Part shown: piece after piece, positions 44,047-56,601 of the stretch | Position numbering within the stretch: the stretch's first letter is position 1 | Layout of the letters: the number at the start of each line of letters is the position of its first letter | Source of the DNA: Chalara sp. BL73 | Lineage: Eukaryota; Ascomycota; Leotiomycetes; Helotiales | Direction: 5' to 3' | DNA: 64,000 nucleotides | Assembly: GCA_918026815.1 (NCBI GenBank) | Contig: CAKJVC010000010.1 | Span: 746,501-810,500 of the forward strand | Notes under the pieces: model-generated | What the model saw: only the letters and a program-made list of their open reading frames with translations | What the model was told of the DNA's origin: nothing | Databases searched by the model: none | Program-made: the position numbers and the translations under genes

Positions 44047-45337
44047 TTTAGTAGAGAAGCAACCATAGAGTCTCCATATTGTTTGTAGCCAAGTTTGCCT
44101 ATACCTCGAAACGCAGGTGCTGAATGCTAGCACGCTTTTCCACATATGGCCTGTTTGTTCTTTACACTTAGTATTTTCTGCTTTGCTGAAAGAGCATCTA
44201 GCAAATCGGTAGGCCAAGGAAATCATGCAACTCACATGGCCATACAAGTGTACCGATTGCCAGCCAATCTAGGTTGAAGCAAGTGCCATTCTTTCTCAGC
44301 CAGGTGTCAGCAGATGGTTGCCACCAAAGGGAACAATTTCCCCCTCCCATATTGACCCGCACTTGTGATAATGTAAATAAGCTTTCAGTGCTTTTGGTCT
44401 CGAGTACAGGTTCTGCAGCCATAGACTTGGGGTGCGTGTTTCGTCTACTATAAACATTTGAGGCTTGCCCAATGCTCCCAAATTCCAGGCTATCAGCCCG
44501 TCGCAGGTTGTCTCCACAGCGGGGCAGAGGGAGTCCTTTGTTCATCTGCAGCATTTAGAGCCATTTGGCTTGTATGCTGATTTCTCAACTAAATAGATTT
44601 CCAATAGCGTGATGGGACGGAATGCGTCTCTCCTCAGCCAACCAGTATCAAGTTTGCACGCCCAGAAGGAAGGTTTGTCCAAGACTTTTCTCCTTTTGCC
44701 CAGTCCAGCGGCGAAATCAAGCATTTTGATTAGTGCAATTGGCGCATCTCCCTTTCAGCCACGGGAGTCTGCCGACGTACCCGCATCTGGGCATTCCCAA
44801 TTTTCCCGCTTCGTCAGACTGTCCTCTCTCGCAGCCAGTTTCTGTTCAACGCCGCACCGTATCGTCAAATCAAACTTAATCCCATGGCTGGTATTTGAAC
44901 GTTAGTTTGGAAGCCTCCACGCCGCCCAAGGCACCGCTAAACAGACCCCGCGTGGAGTTCTTGGGGGGTGTCTTGGGGGAGTGATTGGAGCCCATTCTGG
45001 GGTATCGGGCGTTGGAGCCAAGGACGGTTAGTCTTGGGACCAAGAACGCCATGCCATTGGCGCTTTTATTCTCTGGGATTCTTCCGTGTGGCATCACATT
45101 TCGGAACAATCTCATGTCACGATTTTTTTGGGATTTTTTTAATGGGGACGAACTTTGACCAGGTCGGCGCGACCTCTACGCATATGTGTGCGTGCAGCAA
45201 ATCGTATATAGTTCATCATGCAGTCGCATGTTGAAGCCCGGTTTCTTCTCCCAAGCCCTCAGCTCAAACTCTACATCCATTAACAACCTCGAGTCAGGCT
45301 TGAACCGAAATACGGTTGAAGGATAAGGTTAGCCAAC
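44047..45337. other. Intergenic region upstream of the sugar transporter
   Basis: 1.3 kb between two plus-strand genes. No supported gene. T/G-rich tract at 45120-45141. A TATA-like element is at 45205-45211. Confidence 0.5.
45205..45211 (+). promoter_or_regulatory. TATA-like box of the MFS sugar transporter gene
   Basis: TATATAG lies about 130 nt before the ATG at 45338. Position and sequence fit a TATA element; no other support. Confidence 0.35.
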
Positions 45338-47211
45338 ATGATTTTCAACACCTCCAAAAAGCGGTGGTACAACTGGTAAGTTGTTGTCGCTTTGATAACC
45401 AAACTTAACAAGACAAGAGATCTGATAAGTTGTACAGGTATGTCTCGCTGGTAGCAGCAGCATGTATGGTTCTGTACGGATACGATGCTTCAGTGTTCAA
45501 CGCCTGCCAAAACTCCAAGCACTGGATCGCATATTTCAACACTCCGGTAAGCTGCACAACTCAATCTGGCCAGTAAACCCGGTCGCTAACATTCGCTAGG
45601 ATTCGTATACCCTTGGTCTTGTCAACACTTCATACAATATTGGTGCCATTGTTGCCGGTTTCTTTTTCGGCGGCCCTATTGTATGTTATCTAACACCCGC
45701 CACATTCCCGAGGCGCAACTAACAGTGGGTAGTCTGATAGGTTTGGCCGACGATGGGGCATGGGTATTGGTTGCTTCCTCACCATCATTGCTACCTTCAT
45801 GCAAACGTTCGCACCTCGACACAACCTGGGAGTCTTCATCGGCGGTCGTGTGATCATTGGTCTCGGCCAGGGAATTGCTCTAAGTATGTCACGTCCCATT
45901 CTCAACCGAGACATAGCTAACAAAACCTTCAGCCTCCGGACCCATCTATATTGGTGAACTTGCTCCTCCTGAGATCCGCGGTAAGATCATGGGATTTTGG
46001 CAGCTCTTTTACTCCGTCGGCTCTTTTATTGCGTACTGGATCGCCTACGCAACGGGCAAACACGTGAATACCCTTGGAGAATGGGATTGGAAGACCATCG
46101 TTATTTTCCAGATGATGGTACCAACCCTCATAATTGCTCTGCTTCCCTTCATTCCGGAGTCGCCACGTTGGTATGTTCAGCGCGGCAATCAAGTCGAGAA
46201 TGCTCGTGCTTCTCTCCTCAGAATCCGTGATACCGCTGAAGAGGTTGAAGATGAGCTATTAGTCATCCGAGAGGCTATTCAATATGAGAAAGAGAACGCC
46301 CAAACGGCTGATTACAGAGCACTCTGGACCGACAAGAGTGTGAGGAAGCGGATGTGGATTGCCTTCATTATTAACGGTGGACAACAACTCACGGGTCAAG
46401 GAAGCTTGAACAGTTACTCCTCTCAGATCTACAAGGGTATCTATAAGGATGCTGAAACAATCAATCTCATCAACGCGATTAACGGTACCTGCGGAATCCT
46501 GTTCACATTGAACGCCGTCTGGACCGTCGACAGATATGGCCGAAAGTTCCTATTCATCATCGGTGGTATCGGAATGGCTGTCTGTATGCTTGCATTTGCC
46601 TCGTAAGTTACACACCTTTCACCTCCCAAACCAAACTTCTAACATCTCAAAACAGCGTTGGCATCGCAACCCCAGATGTCTACTATAAATCGGGCAGCTC
46701 CATGAAACTCACCAAAGAACAACCCACCGGTATCGCTCTCACCTTCCTGCTATTCCTCTTCATCTTCTTCTACAAGCCAACCTGGGGCGCCACAACCTGG
46801 ATCTGGACCTCAGAAGTCTTCTCCATGAATGTGCGCGCGCAAGCTGTGGGCATGTGCTCGCAGTGGCAGAACGTGTCCAATCTCGTCTTCAACCAATTCT
46901 TCCCAATCTTCCTCGCCAAGTGCAGTTTCTACACTTTCTACTTCTTTGGTGGAATCAATTGTTTACTGGCGCTGTTTGTACTGTTCATTGTGCCTGAGAC
47001 GAGAGGCATTGTGCTTGAGGAGATGGACGTTTTGTTTGGAGGCGTCAATCATGTAGAGAAAGGCGGTGCGCAGATGGGCATCGAGGATGCGCATCACATA
47101 CACGCGGGGGATAACGAGAAGCTGGAGAGGGGCGCTCAGCATGATTTAGGTGAAATCGAGGAGGTTGTGCCGGCGAGACCTGTCACGGCGAAGTCCGACT
47201 CTAGGGTTTAG
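45338..47211 (+). CDS. MFS sugar porter
   Basis: A twelve-helix proton-coupled sugar transporter of the MFS sugar-porter family in the plasma membrane. Six exons, 45338-45375, 45438-45546, 45600-45680, 45733-45883, 45933-46602 and 46656-47211, encode 534 aa. The splice at 45732 was placed on TAG because only this yields SDRFGRRWGMG, the loop 2-3 signature. Other family marks are LYGYDAS in helix 1, GRVIIGLGQGIA, PPEIRGKIMGFWQL, PESPRWYVQRG, INGGQQLTGQGSLNSY, DRYGRKF and the C-terminal VPETRGIVLEEMD. The C-terminal tail is acidic and cytosolic. The GQGSLNSY helix-7 segment is typical of fungal hexose/pentose/disaccharide porters, but the sugar cannot be assigned. The GH43 gene starts 494 bp downstream on the same strand, suggesting co-function in oligosaccharide use. 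Confidence 0.9.
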
Positions 47212-47705
47212 ACCCGCTTGTGCAAGTGTTTGAGTAGTGTCTCCCTGTCATATATGTACCCAAATCAGTTCTATGGATTGAGAGCCCAACGTGCTTATAG
47301 GCATGGCTAGTAGCTAACCATCAATTTGTCTAAGTGGCTGCACAATGAAGTCATGTCTCAAAACCTATGATTATAAATGACACAGTGAATTCATGTGATA
47401 TGTGACTTTCCATGCCTTCTGTTACAAAATAAGCACGCTTTACTCTGGTCTTGATACAATGAGTATCAAAACACGCTATCAGAACGCACCCGTATTTAGT
47501 GAGAGCTATTCATGCTCACTAACTCCGTCTAGAAATCGAACAGACCAAGGGCATCTCCACTTGCGAGCAATTAATCCACAAATGAAATCCCTCCTGCGTT
47601 CTGATCACATGATATTTGACATTTCTCGACAACATGCATCCCATGAGCAGCTTAAAGCATCCCCTACGCCGTGCATCTAACTTGCTTCATTCTCACCAAC
47701 CCACG
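47212..47705. other. Short intergenic region between the sugar porter and GH43 genes
   Basis: 494 bp, the 3' UTR of the transporter and the promoter of the GH43 gene. TATAAATG occurs at 47372-47379, about 330 nt before the GH43 ATG. No gene is seen; the open frame at 47402-47680 is without family features. Confidence 0.5.
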
Positions 47706-49890
47706 ATGTCAACCCAAATCGGCACCTACACGAACCCCGTCATCCCCGGCTTCAACCCGGACCCCTCCATCATCCGCTCCGGATCCTCCTATTTCCTCGT
47801 GACAAGCTCATTCGAGTACTTCCCGTTAGTCCTTTCTATACCCTTAGCATTCCCTTTTTTCTATAGCAGGAAGGGAGGAATTGGGCTGTCATATATCCCT
47901 GCATCATTCTTCATTTTCTCCATTCTCCGCCTTCTGTTTTCGTCTCCCACAGAGCCATCACTAATAACGGTGCGCAGCGGGATCCCAATTTACCACTCTA
48001 CCGACCTCGTTAAATGGCAGTTGGTAGGCCATGTCTTGACAAGGAAGAGCCAGCTGGATGTCAGGACCCCGGAACCGGGGGGTGGGATATGGGCGGCCAC
48101 GATTAGAGAGGTAAGTGAAGTTTTCTCAGGGCATAAAATCTTCAATCTCAAATGCATCATAAGTTATACAACAATTTTGCACTCAGGGATATCATGAGAT
48201 GGAAGATATATACATACTGTTTTTTTGGGGGGGGGGGGTTTGATTAACTGTCGTAATATCATAGGCTCTATGCCTCAGCGGGTTGATGAACCATGACGGC
48301 ATTGGATTTACGAAATACTGCTAGACCAATGTAACTAACTTCCAAACTCTGATATAGCATAAGGGGCGATACTATGTCATGAGCGCATGCTATGACCGGT
48401 ACCGCCCTCAAGTAGATGACCGCGTGTGGCCGCGGGGTTTCTACGTCTGGACCGATGACATCTGGAAAGGAGAATGGTCAGATCCCGTGTATTTCGACCA
48501 AGTGGGCTTTGATCAGGATGTAAGTCTTTTTTCATCTGCACCACATAGAAAAGGCGAAAAAAGTTGATAAAAGCAATAAGCTATTCTGGGACGACGACGG
48601 AACGGTCTACCTCTCAACCACATACCGGATGCTGAAGCGCACCCCATGCATCCCGCAGATCAAAGACTTCGCCATCCATATCTGTACCGTAGACCTCCCC
48701 ACCGGCCGCTGCACCTCCGCCCCAAAGCTAATCCGCTCTTCAGCTTCGGGCGTGGCGGAGGGCTCGCATATTCTTAAAAGGGGCGGGTATTATTATCTCT
48801 TTACGGCCGAAGGCGGGACGGAATCTGGGCATTGCGAATGGGTTTCCCGATCTGAGAGCGGGCCCTTTGGACCCTGGGAGCTGGGGCCGAGGAACCCGTT
48901 GTGGAGGAACGGGACGGGTGATGAGGTGCAGAATACGGGGCATGCGGATTTTGTGGTGGATGAGAGCGGGAACTGGTGGGCTGTATTGTTGGGCGTGAGG
49001 CCGGTGAATGTTGGAGGGCAGTGGAAGGCGAGTGTTTTTGGTGAGTATTTTGCAGAGAGATAAGAGCTTGTTAATGCTGTTGAGGCTGATTGGATCTGGT
49101 ATAGGACGAGAGACATTTTTGGTGCCTATGGCTTGGGAAGATGATTGGCCTGTCATCAATGGAGGCCAGAAGATCACACTTCACAGTTCTGGGCCTGGAC
49201 TGTATCAGCTTGAGCAAGAGGTAAAATGGAGGGACGACTTCACCGAGGCAACTCTGACCCTCGGTTGGTATCGGAAGAGTATAATGCCTTTCCTTTTATT
49301 CTCATAAAAATCTGGCTGACAATAGCTTCTAAGATACACCACAAAGAACAGACTTCTCTTTGTCAGAGAACCCAGGCAATCTCCGTCTCTGGGGCGGCCC
49401 ATATACCCTCAGCATACCCACCTGTCCCACCCTCTTCCTCCGTAAACAGACATCCCATTCCACAACCTGGGAGACACAACTCTCATTCAATCCCACCTCG
49501 TCGAACACGGAGGCCGGGACGGTGGTATGGTGGAATTACTTCACGTACAGCAGTATCGGGATACGGCTCTCACGCACTGACCCCAGCAAGAGAATCCTGA
49601 GGCTCAGACCTGCAGAAGGGGAAGAAGTACTGCTAGATTTGCAGACCCAAGATACGGATGTGCGGCTGGTAATCGAGTGCGGGTCACGGTATCGATTTGG
49701 GTTCATCGAGGTCATAAGCGGTGAAGAGATCGGCAATGTGCAGTGGGTCGGTGAGGTCTCAAATGAGGCGATGACCGCGGATCCACCTGTAGGAACTGCG
49801 TTCACCGGTATGATGCTTGGACTGTACGCTTTTGGAGAGCTTGAAGGGTCCCTGGTGCCCGCTGACTTCAGGTATGCGGAATTTCGATGA
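47706..49890 (+). CDS. GH43 glycosidase (beta-xylosidase/alpha-L-arabinofuranosidase), probably intracellular
   Basis: Glycoside hydrolase family 43, acting on xylan or arabinan oligosaccharides. Six exons, 47706-47824, 47978-48110, 48358-48519, 48581-49040, 49105-49278 and 49334-49890, encode 534 aa. The five-bladed propeller starts at NPVIPGFNPDPSIIR with general base D19. It has GIPIYHSTDLVKWQLVGHVL, GGGIWAATIR and the general-acid E198 in GVAEGSHILKRGGYYYL. A C-terminal beta-sandwich (from about residue 340, NPGNLRLWGGPY onward) matches the arrangement of XynB-type GH43 enzymes. There is no signal peptide; the chain begins directly with the catalytic domain, so the enzyme is probably cytosolic. 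Introns 1 (153 nt, stop-free) and 2 (247 nt, with a 12-G run) are longer than the window's norm. The sugar porter is directly upstream. Confidence 0.88.
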
Positions 49891-52800
49891 AATATGCTAT
49901 CCCATACCTAGAAATGATAATAATTCACGTAATATGAGCTTGAAATATAAAGCAAATCGTCATGCAGGCAAGATTTGGATTCGCTTAACCCCTGAATCAC
50001 GTGGATGTGGTTTTTGATAGTTCATCCATATAAGTGTGGATCTCCAGCTCGATTCCAATATATAATAGGCAGCGATGCTTGCTTGACTCCAGTCAAAGGG
50101 AGATATACTTTCATGGTTTTTTTTGGGGAATTTTTTTAAACGAGCATTAAAAGACCAAGGCTCCACCACTGTATGGATGCATTGGATCATAAAGAGAAAC
50201 CTTGGCGGTGCTATATCGAAATAGCACCCTTTCAGAACTCGGATATTTGTACTTAAGTCTACCGAAATTAGTTGTCGTATCTCTGATTTGTTGGGCGGTT
50301 GAGACTACCCGCGTGTGATGCCTGTTTTGGAAGAATCACTTGCTATCATTGTACGTGCTACCTGAATGAAACACTTTAGGCTTGATCAGCAGCGGAGGCG
50401 GTTCCTGTCTTGAGATGGGTAATAAGAGAGGAGGCATGACATTAGGCCCATCTCGATCTAGGATGGTAAGCCAATATGAATAACCTTTGTCTCGGCCTTA
50501 AATCTATGGCATAAATACTATTTAATGACCATCACAAAATAAAACATGGATCAAGGCGAAGCAGTATGTTCAGCGCTTGCATATCACCGACATCAAATTC
50601 CCCACTCCGCGCGCGCTTCTCAGTCACTCGACAACGTCCACACCCTATGGAGAATAATCAGCTCCATAAGATCCTGTTCAACCTACTCAGACAAGGAATA
50701 GGAACAGTGGACTGAGGACCGGGTTGCCGAACGCCTTTGCATGCGGCCGCACAATCGGGCATACCCACTGCCTCAACGGCTGGATAGAACGTAAGATCAG
50801 AAGCAAGAAACGGTGAGAATAGGGTTACTATTAAGGGTAAAGGCGTGCATACGTGGATCATCTCTTTTCAGACGAGACAAGAACGTCAAAGTAGGCCACA
50901 ACTAGGGACAGAGAATCAATTCACCTTTTGAATCTGCAGCCACGTCTATAAGCATACCTCTCCTCCCTCGTAAAGTCCCTTTCAACTACCAACTAGGAAT
51001 CAAGCCCCGCAAGGCCATCCTCAAGACCTCACAGAGGCCCTAACCTATCCCTAACGCAGCATATAATTCCTTTCATGGCCTTGCCGTACTCTCTGCAATT
51101 TGAGCGCTGTCGATCTCTGTTTTACGATTTAGGGACTTGAAATTAAGGTGGGATAGGAAGGAGCACTGAAAGGAAATCATGAAAAGTGGACCTAGACCTA
51201 GATCAGCCAAGTCGATATTACAGCACCCCGCTGTCGTTGAAGGTTACTCCATCTCTAGAATTAAATGTAAAGACAAATTTGGGCTCCTGCCGTGATGCCG
51301 GTGGAGGATCGACGCTGAGGCTGTTATGTAGAAGGAGAGCACTAATTGCAACACTCTGACCTATATTGTTTCGTATTGAGGTGTACATGCAAGCGAAATT
51401 TATATAGGAAGTTTCGGAACATGATCAGATTCTCGCTAATTTTCAGTGATACTCAGATTGTGGCGAGAGATTAAGCATAACCAGCTAGGACCAAGAGATG
51501 TGGAATTAAGAGATAACATTATCATAGAAGTGGAGTGGAATTGGCTTACTATCACGCGTTTTCAGGATGATAACTTCTACTCCGAGATGCGGTTCATGTC
51601 AGATAGCTCGAGGACTTCCTGAATATTTGCCGGCTGCTTCTTATCGTGGGTATCTTATGCATCCCGAAGTGCTTACTACAGGCATACAAGCATCTCTGAA
51701 ACGACCACAATGAGCGATATTTCTCAGCCACCGCAAAATTTGCGACGGGTATATCTTAAAACCTATAGCGCTTATAGCAGCCGGGTTAATTCATATATAT
51801 CGGTCTCCGTTACCTAAAACTAGCCTCTAGATTCGCTGCGACCTCCTCGCACTGGCGAGTACAACAAGGTTTATTGCAACATTTGAGCTAGATACTGTGA
51901 AACAGGCATCTACAAAACCAAACCGAAGGTTTTGTATGGGGGGATTCCACTCTTTGGAACTGAGGTACTTGCAATCATTATGTGTTGGAAGCTAATGGCC
52001 AGTGAATATTTGAGGACATTATTTTGATGCAGAAAGAGAGAAACAGCACAAATACTCAAGCGTAAAATATTTGAGGTCATGAGATCATTTCCAACATCGT
52101 CTTGACAGGAAGATAAGCTCTGCTCTCTGGTTGGAATGACTTGCCAACAGATTTGTCCCAAGTATTAGGAAGCAATAACCGGCCCGGTGCCTAATGCATA
52201 AAGACCAGGTGATGAAAGCTCCAACTGAAGAAATATTTTGGGACGGAAGCGAATCAGAATGTAGGATTCGAACGTGAGTTTTGGGAGCGAGATTCCAAAG
52301 CTCTGGAGCTCCTCTCGTCCAAGGGAACATGCCGAAAGATATCCGACTAATCACTTGCAGCACCGTGTCAATCAAAATACCTGATACTCTGTTACAAGGG
52401 ACTACACAGTGTATAAGTATATACCTCTATTATAAAATGAGAAAGCATATGCCAAACACTTTCAATGGGCAGTAACGCATTTGGTTTCTTCTAGATTCTG
52501 AAGGTAGAAAACCTGCTGCGGGCCCTAGATGGCTGATGAACGCTTTTTTCAAAGTACTCAAAGAAAATGGGGGCATGCACCTTAGTCGCCGATAGGGTCT
52601 GCGAGTTATGGTGGTCGTGCCTGTATTCGCGCATTACTGGCATGTAGAGCCGGAGGCGCATAAGCATTGGCCTGTTGGTAGCAAGCTGGCTGAAATTGGA
52701 TGAGCCCAATATGGCAATTGCGTTGACCTGAAGGACATGAGAGATAGCGAGATAGAAGGTAGAAGAATGCGATGGACTTACGACTTCGACTTCGACTGGC

Positions 52801-53996
52801 GCTTAAACTTGACAAGGTGGGAGAACAGAAATGCATCACAGAGATTGAGGGCATCCCTCGTTGGTCCACGTTTCGTGTCCAAACTATGTACGCTTTTTAT
52901 TGTCTGCATTCCAAGTCCAATCAAGGGCGGTACGATATGAGTGGCTGCTACGTAAAACTCAAGAGATGAAAAATTAACAAATGGTAAGGGAGGAGATAGC
53001 ACGAAACTCGAGCAAGTTATCTAATCCCCCCTTCGTCTTGGCGCTCCAGACCTCTTATCATCAAACACAAATATCTCTTTTCTCTTCAGAGGACGATACT
53101 CTAGTCATTAATCGCCAATTAGCAGCAAGTAGTACACACCCAAAACAACATGCATTGACTGCCCAAGCCAAACAATTTGCACGGCCGATCGAATGCAGAT
53201 CACGTGTTATATCCCGCAAGCGCCAGTCGCACCAATTCCAGAACCATATGTTCGCAAGAGAAAAGGGTTCGATTGCGACAAACGAACAGAACGAGCGCGT
53301 GCAGCAGAGGAGTGGGGGTTATGCTATCTGCTGTGGCACCTGACCAGCGTCTGGTGACCTGGGGGAAAGGCAATATTTGAGCTTTTCATCGAATAAGAAT
53401 CCCTTGTCTCCTGCACTCTGTTGAGTTCGCTTCTGGACACGAAACAATTGTCGAATAGCGTTCTCCGCAACACATCCATCAATATCTACCAGATTCCTTC
53501 TTGGCACATCATGTTGTCCTCTGTGCAAATAAGGTTATCTGGTATGTCGTGCTTCAAATGACACCCCACTACCCCAGACGCTCTTGGACTTTTAATGTCC
53601 ACGTTTGCCAGAGGTTTGGCTTCATAGGGCCAGTGGGAACTCATCCGAATAATAAGGTATGTGTGCATATCACAGCACGATCTGGTTGGAGTCCCCCACC
53701 TAGTGCAATTGAGGTGCCGTTGCCTAACGGTTGTCCTGTCAGGAACCCGAGCGTGGCACCTTGCCTGACTATGGCTGCCCGACCTGTTCCCTTTGCAGTT
53801 CTCCTTATCTCCTGTCCTACTCAAGGCCTCTATATTAATCCCGATTAAGTATTTCAGGGACCCCTTCCTTGTTTCTGAAACATGTTGAGCGTGGAATAAC
53901 TCCGCACCAGCGTCTTGTTGTACAAGCATCATACCTACCTCCTTGCTAAGCTAATTGATCATCCCGTACTCACACTCATTGCCACTTGAACATAAG
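49891..53996. other. Gene-poor region, 4.1 kb
   Basis: The longest stretch without a convincing gene. Open frames are short, mutually overlapping and without family features (for example 52981-53343 plus; 53486-53932 minus against 53501-53848 plus). A T-rich/G tract lies at 50118-50140. Composition is AT-rich between 51,360 and 52,100. It may contain decayed repeats or a non-coding RNA, but I cannot show either. Confidence 0.5.
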
Positions 53997-54684
53997 ATGT
54001 TGATAGCTTCACCACTTGCTACCGAAGCTGGCTACCCGCATAGAACCTTTGCTATGAAGAGAGAAATTTACCTAGAGTGAGTACTGTATAGAAAAGTTGT
54101 ATTGTCCACGCGACTAACATTGGTGAAGTGGCCCTGCGATACCGTTCACGGTTGGGACCGATTTGTATGAGCCAAAATACTTCTATGTACCCCTTAGTGT
54201 TTTGGCCGAATATTCAATATTCTTTCATGAGCTGCATAGCCACTGCAGTCTTGATGACCCCGAAGCACTAAAATTCGATGTTGACACCGACCCAAAAACC
54301 TTCAATCGATTTACAATCTGGCTCTATTACCAAGGAATCTACGTCGATGAGTCGATATCTGAGCCATTGGATTATTATGAGCAGTTTGAATCATTGTGGA
54401 CACTTGCAGACAAATATCGAGTGCCGCAGTTGCAGAAGCAGGCTGCGGATATAGCTATTCTGCTGCTGAAGAATATGGTAGAGCAGTACGATTTTGATGT
54501 GTTGGCATATTGGCAAAATGTTTACCATAACAGCCATGTCGGCAGTCCACAACGTCGGTTCATTGCTGGACAATGCGCATTTTTGTTAACCACTGGGCAA
54601 GAAAAGTTTTTGGATCCCGAAGTTATACATCCGGCGTTGAGAGGTGACATACAGAACATTCTCTATACAATGTACGCTTATTAA
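53997..54684 (+). CDS. BTB/POZ-domain protein
   Basis: Two exons, 53997-54076 and 54129-54684, encode 211 aa. The 52 nt intron has a GACTAAC branch site and is needed to reach the upstream ATG. The domain is seen as IPFTVGTDLYEPKYFYVPLS followed by LAEYSIFFHELHS (the usual phrase is a residue-conserved strand, then a helix with S-x-FF), then FDVDTDPKTFNRFTIWLYYQ and WTLADKYRVPQLQKQAADI. These match the short fungal BTB proteins whose partners are mostly unknown; some BTB proteins serve as adaptors of cullin-3 ligases. No second domain (MATH, Kelch) is present. The protein may be intact but is the only gene in a gene-poor tract. Confidence 0.72.
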
Positions 54685-55721
54685 GTCGAAGGCCCAACAG
54701 TACACAACATCGACCACACCATACTTGGAGTAAAGGGTGTACCGTAGACATCTAGGATTTGCTTTGATTTGCTTTGTTTGGCTAATTTTTTTCGAATGGT
54801 TGGTGATCTGAGAGCCGCAATCTCAACATTTGGATTTAGGTTAAGGTGACGATTGATAACTAGGTCCCGCCCGGGTGTGGCTTGATGATGAACATGACTT
54901 ATGAATAATGACAGCATGGGATACCGGCACGGCGCATGAGAGGGCTGTTTCACAACATCTATCAAGGCGGCATGGGTGGGAAGCTCCGCAATTGGTGGCC
55001 GCTAGGGTGGGATTGTGAATGTTGGACCCCAGCAGTGTAGTTATGCCACTTGACGATTGACGGCGAATGACGCATGTAGAAGATCCGCCGCGTCGGGCTG
55101 CATTGTAAATCTGTAAATAGAGAACTCTGTTTAAAGCTCCGCCTCTCAATGTATCATCAAAGAGAAAGATCATTTTGAATAATAACCGAATCAGTCTCCA
55201 AGCTTCAAAATATCTTGCTGGCTCCTGGGTGCAATACCATGATGACATGGCCACGGCTCCAAAGGGCCCCGCTTACAACAGCTGTCCACGTAGACATGAA
55301 GAAATCCAGATGCATGTGGGTAAATGCGTTGTTGGCCTGCGTCCACCGATCTCTTGGCGTTTTTCATGACCAGATTTAAAGTCCTCCTAAGGGCTTCGCA
55401 GAGTCCCAATCCTCCTCGATATTGGCTGTCATATTAGCAGACCTCCCCCTTAATTTGTTTTCTAGGCGCATATTGGTCTTCTGCTGATAAAAGGCTTTCA
55501 TCTTGCTGCTTTCATCCTGCTGCCTGCATTCTGATTTGAAATTACAGGAGTACCACTGGCCTAGAGTATCGCCACAATCCTTAAAGCCGGATTTCTTATG
55601 GCAAAGGCATCTGCTGGAAGATTATTCTCGTATCGGGGAGTATCATGTAGAAGGGATGCTTTCCCCCGGGTTTACACAAGATATAGCAAATCAAAGGGCA
55701 TGTTTGGCGTGATCACTCCTA
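54685..55721. other. Intergenic region upstream of the broken frame
   Basis: 1.0 kb. Short frames only (for example 55503-55712 plus). I see no gene or repeat that can be supported. Confidence 0.45.
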
Positions 55722-56345
55722 TTGGCATCATATAAAAAGAAAGGTTGTGAAAATGATTCCTGGCTACGCACCAACGAGGTTGATGGATCAGAGTACAAAA
55801 CCTTCCTCGACTTCCAGAACTTCCTGAGCCGAGTCCGCCGTAGCGAGGGGGTCACAAATGCTCATAATCCTGGAATCGAGCTCCTAGCTGAAGGGATCTA
55901 TATCGTAGACGCGTACCTTATTCATGCCTCTCATTGGCTGAGTCACCATGGAGCATATTTTACGGGCTCTGATGTCGGGATGGTGGAAGATTTGGCGGAA
56001 TCTCGAAATGAATTATGGGGGAGCTAATAAGTGAGAAGTAATACAAGCACCATGGCAACAACAATACTCTTAATGGGCAGTACGGTAGTGCCCATGAGAG
56101 AGATGGAAAAACGAGTGCGAGAGACCCGCGAGGCACTGCAGGAGACTGTAGCAAGCATTGGTTGGTTTGAGCCAAAGGAGAACGAATTTGGAGAAGGCAA
56201 GGGAGAAAGGCCGGCGAAAGGCGAAATCTGTCCAGGGGGCGATAACAACCATGAATTACAGTCCCAGGTGGTTGATAATACAGAAGAAACGGGGAATAAG
56301 CTAGGGGAGATGATGGTAAAGATCTCGAAGCTTCATGTAAGATGA
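55722..56345 (+). pseudogene. Interrupted coding-like frame (two segments in one frame)
   Basis: Two coding-like segments lie in the same reading frame, separated by tandem TAA TAA at about 56025-56030. The first (to ESRNELWGS) has no ATG and looks like the inside of a protein (FLDFQNFLSRVRRSEGVTN, LLAEGIYIVDAYLIHASHW). The second has an ATG at about 56052 (MATTILLMGSTVVPMREMEK, then a charged helix RETREALQETVASIGWFEPK). Upstream the frame closes at 55710. This fits a decayed gene with a lost 5' end and a double stop, or two exons of an unusual gene (GTGAGA follows the stops at 56031). I do not recognise the family. Confidence 0.35.
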
Positions 56346-56601
56346 CTCGGTGTAGCCTGCCTAGGTGGAAGGATTTCATAAATTGTTGCCAATTACCTGA
56401 GCCATAATGGTCGGGTCACCTAATATCATCATCGTTTGCACTATACAATAATCCCGGTGATTGGTCAGAGTCGGCGTTTTATCATTGGTCATGTGTACGA
56501 CAGAGTGTATACGCAAAATACATAGCAGTCAGAGATCAATTGACAAGAGCATCTGGGAGATCATCTTATAACGCAGTATTATGAATTTGGAGAGAATAGA
56601 T
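56346..56601. other. Short region between the broken frame and the amidase end
   Basis: 256 bp downstream of both the pseudogene-like frame (plus) and the amidase (minus). Probably amidase 3' UTR; nothing else seen. Confidence 0.45.

Noticed and set aside
45329..45334. TTAGCC (reverse of GGCTAA, the XlnR/Xyr1 core) just before the sugar porter start
   Set aside because: It lies 4 nt from the ATG, inside the 5' UTR, too close to be a normal activator site.
52255..52285. GGATTCGAACG resembling a tRNA T-arm on the minus strand
   Set aside because: The flanking bases cannot form a T-stem, and no anticodon or D-arm could be placed. No tRNA gene was found anywhere in the window.
53486..53932. Overlapping plus- and minus-strand frames of 115 and 148 aa
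   Set aside because: Neither shows recognisable motifs or splice structure; mutual overlap suggests chance.
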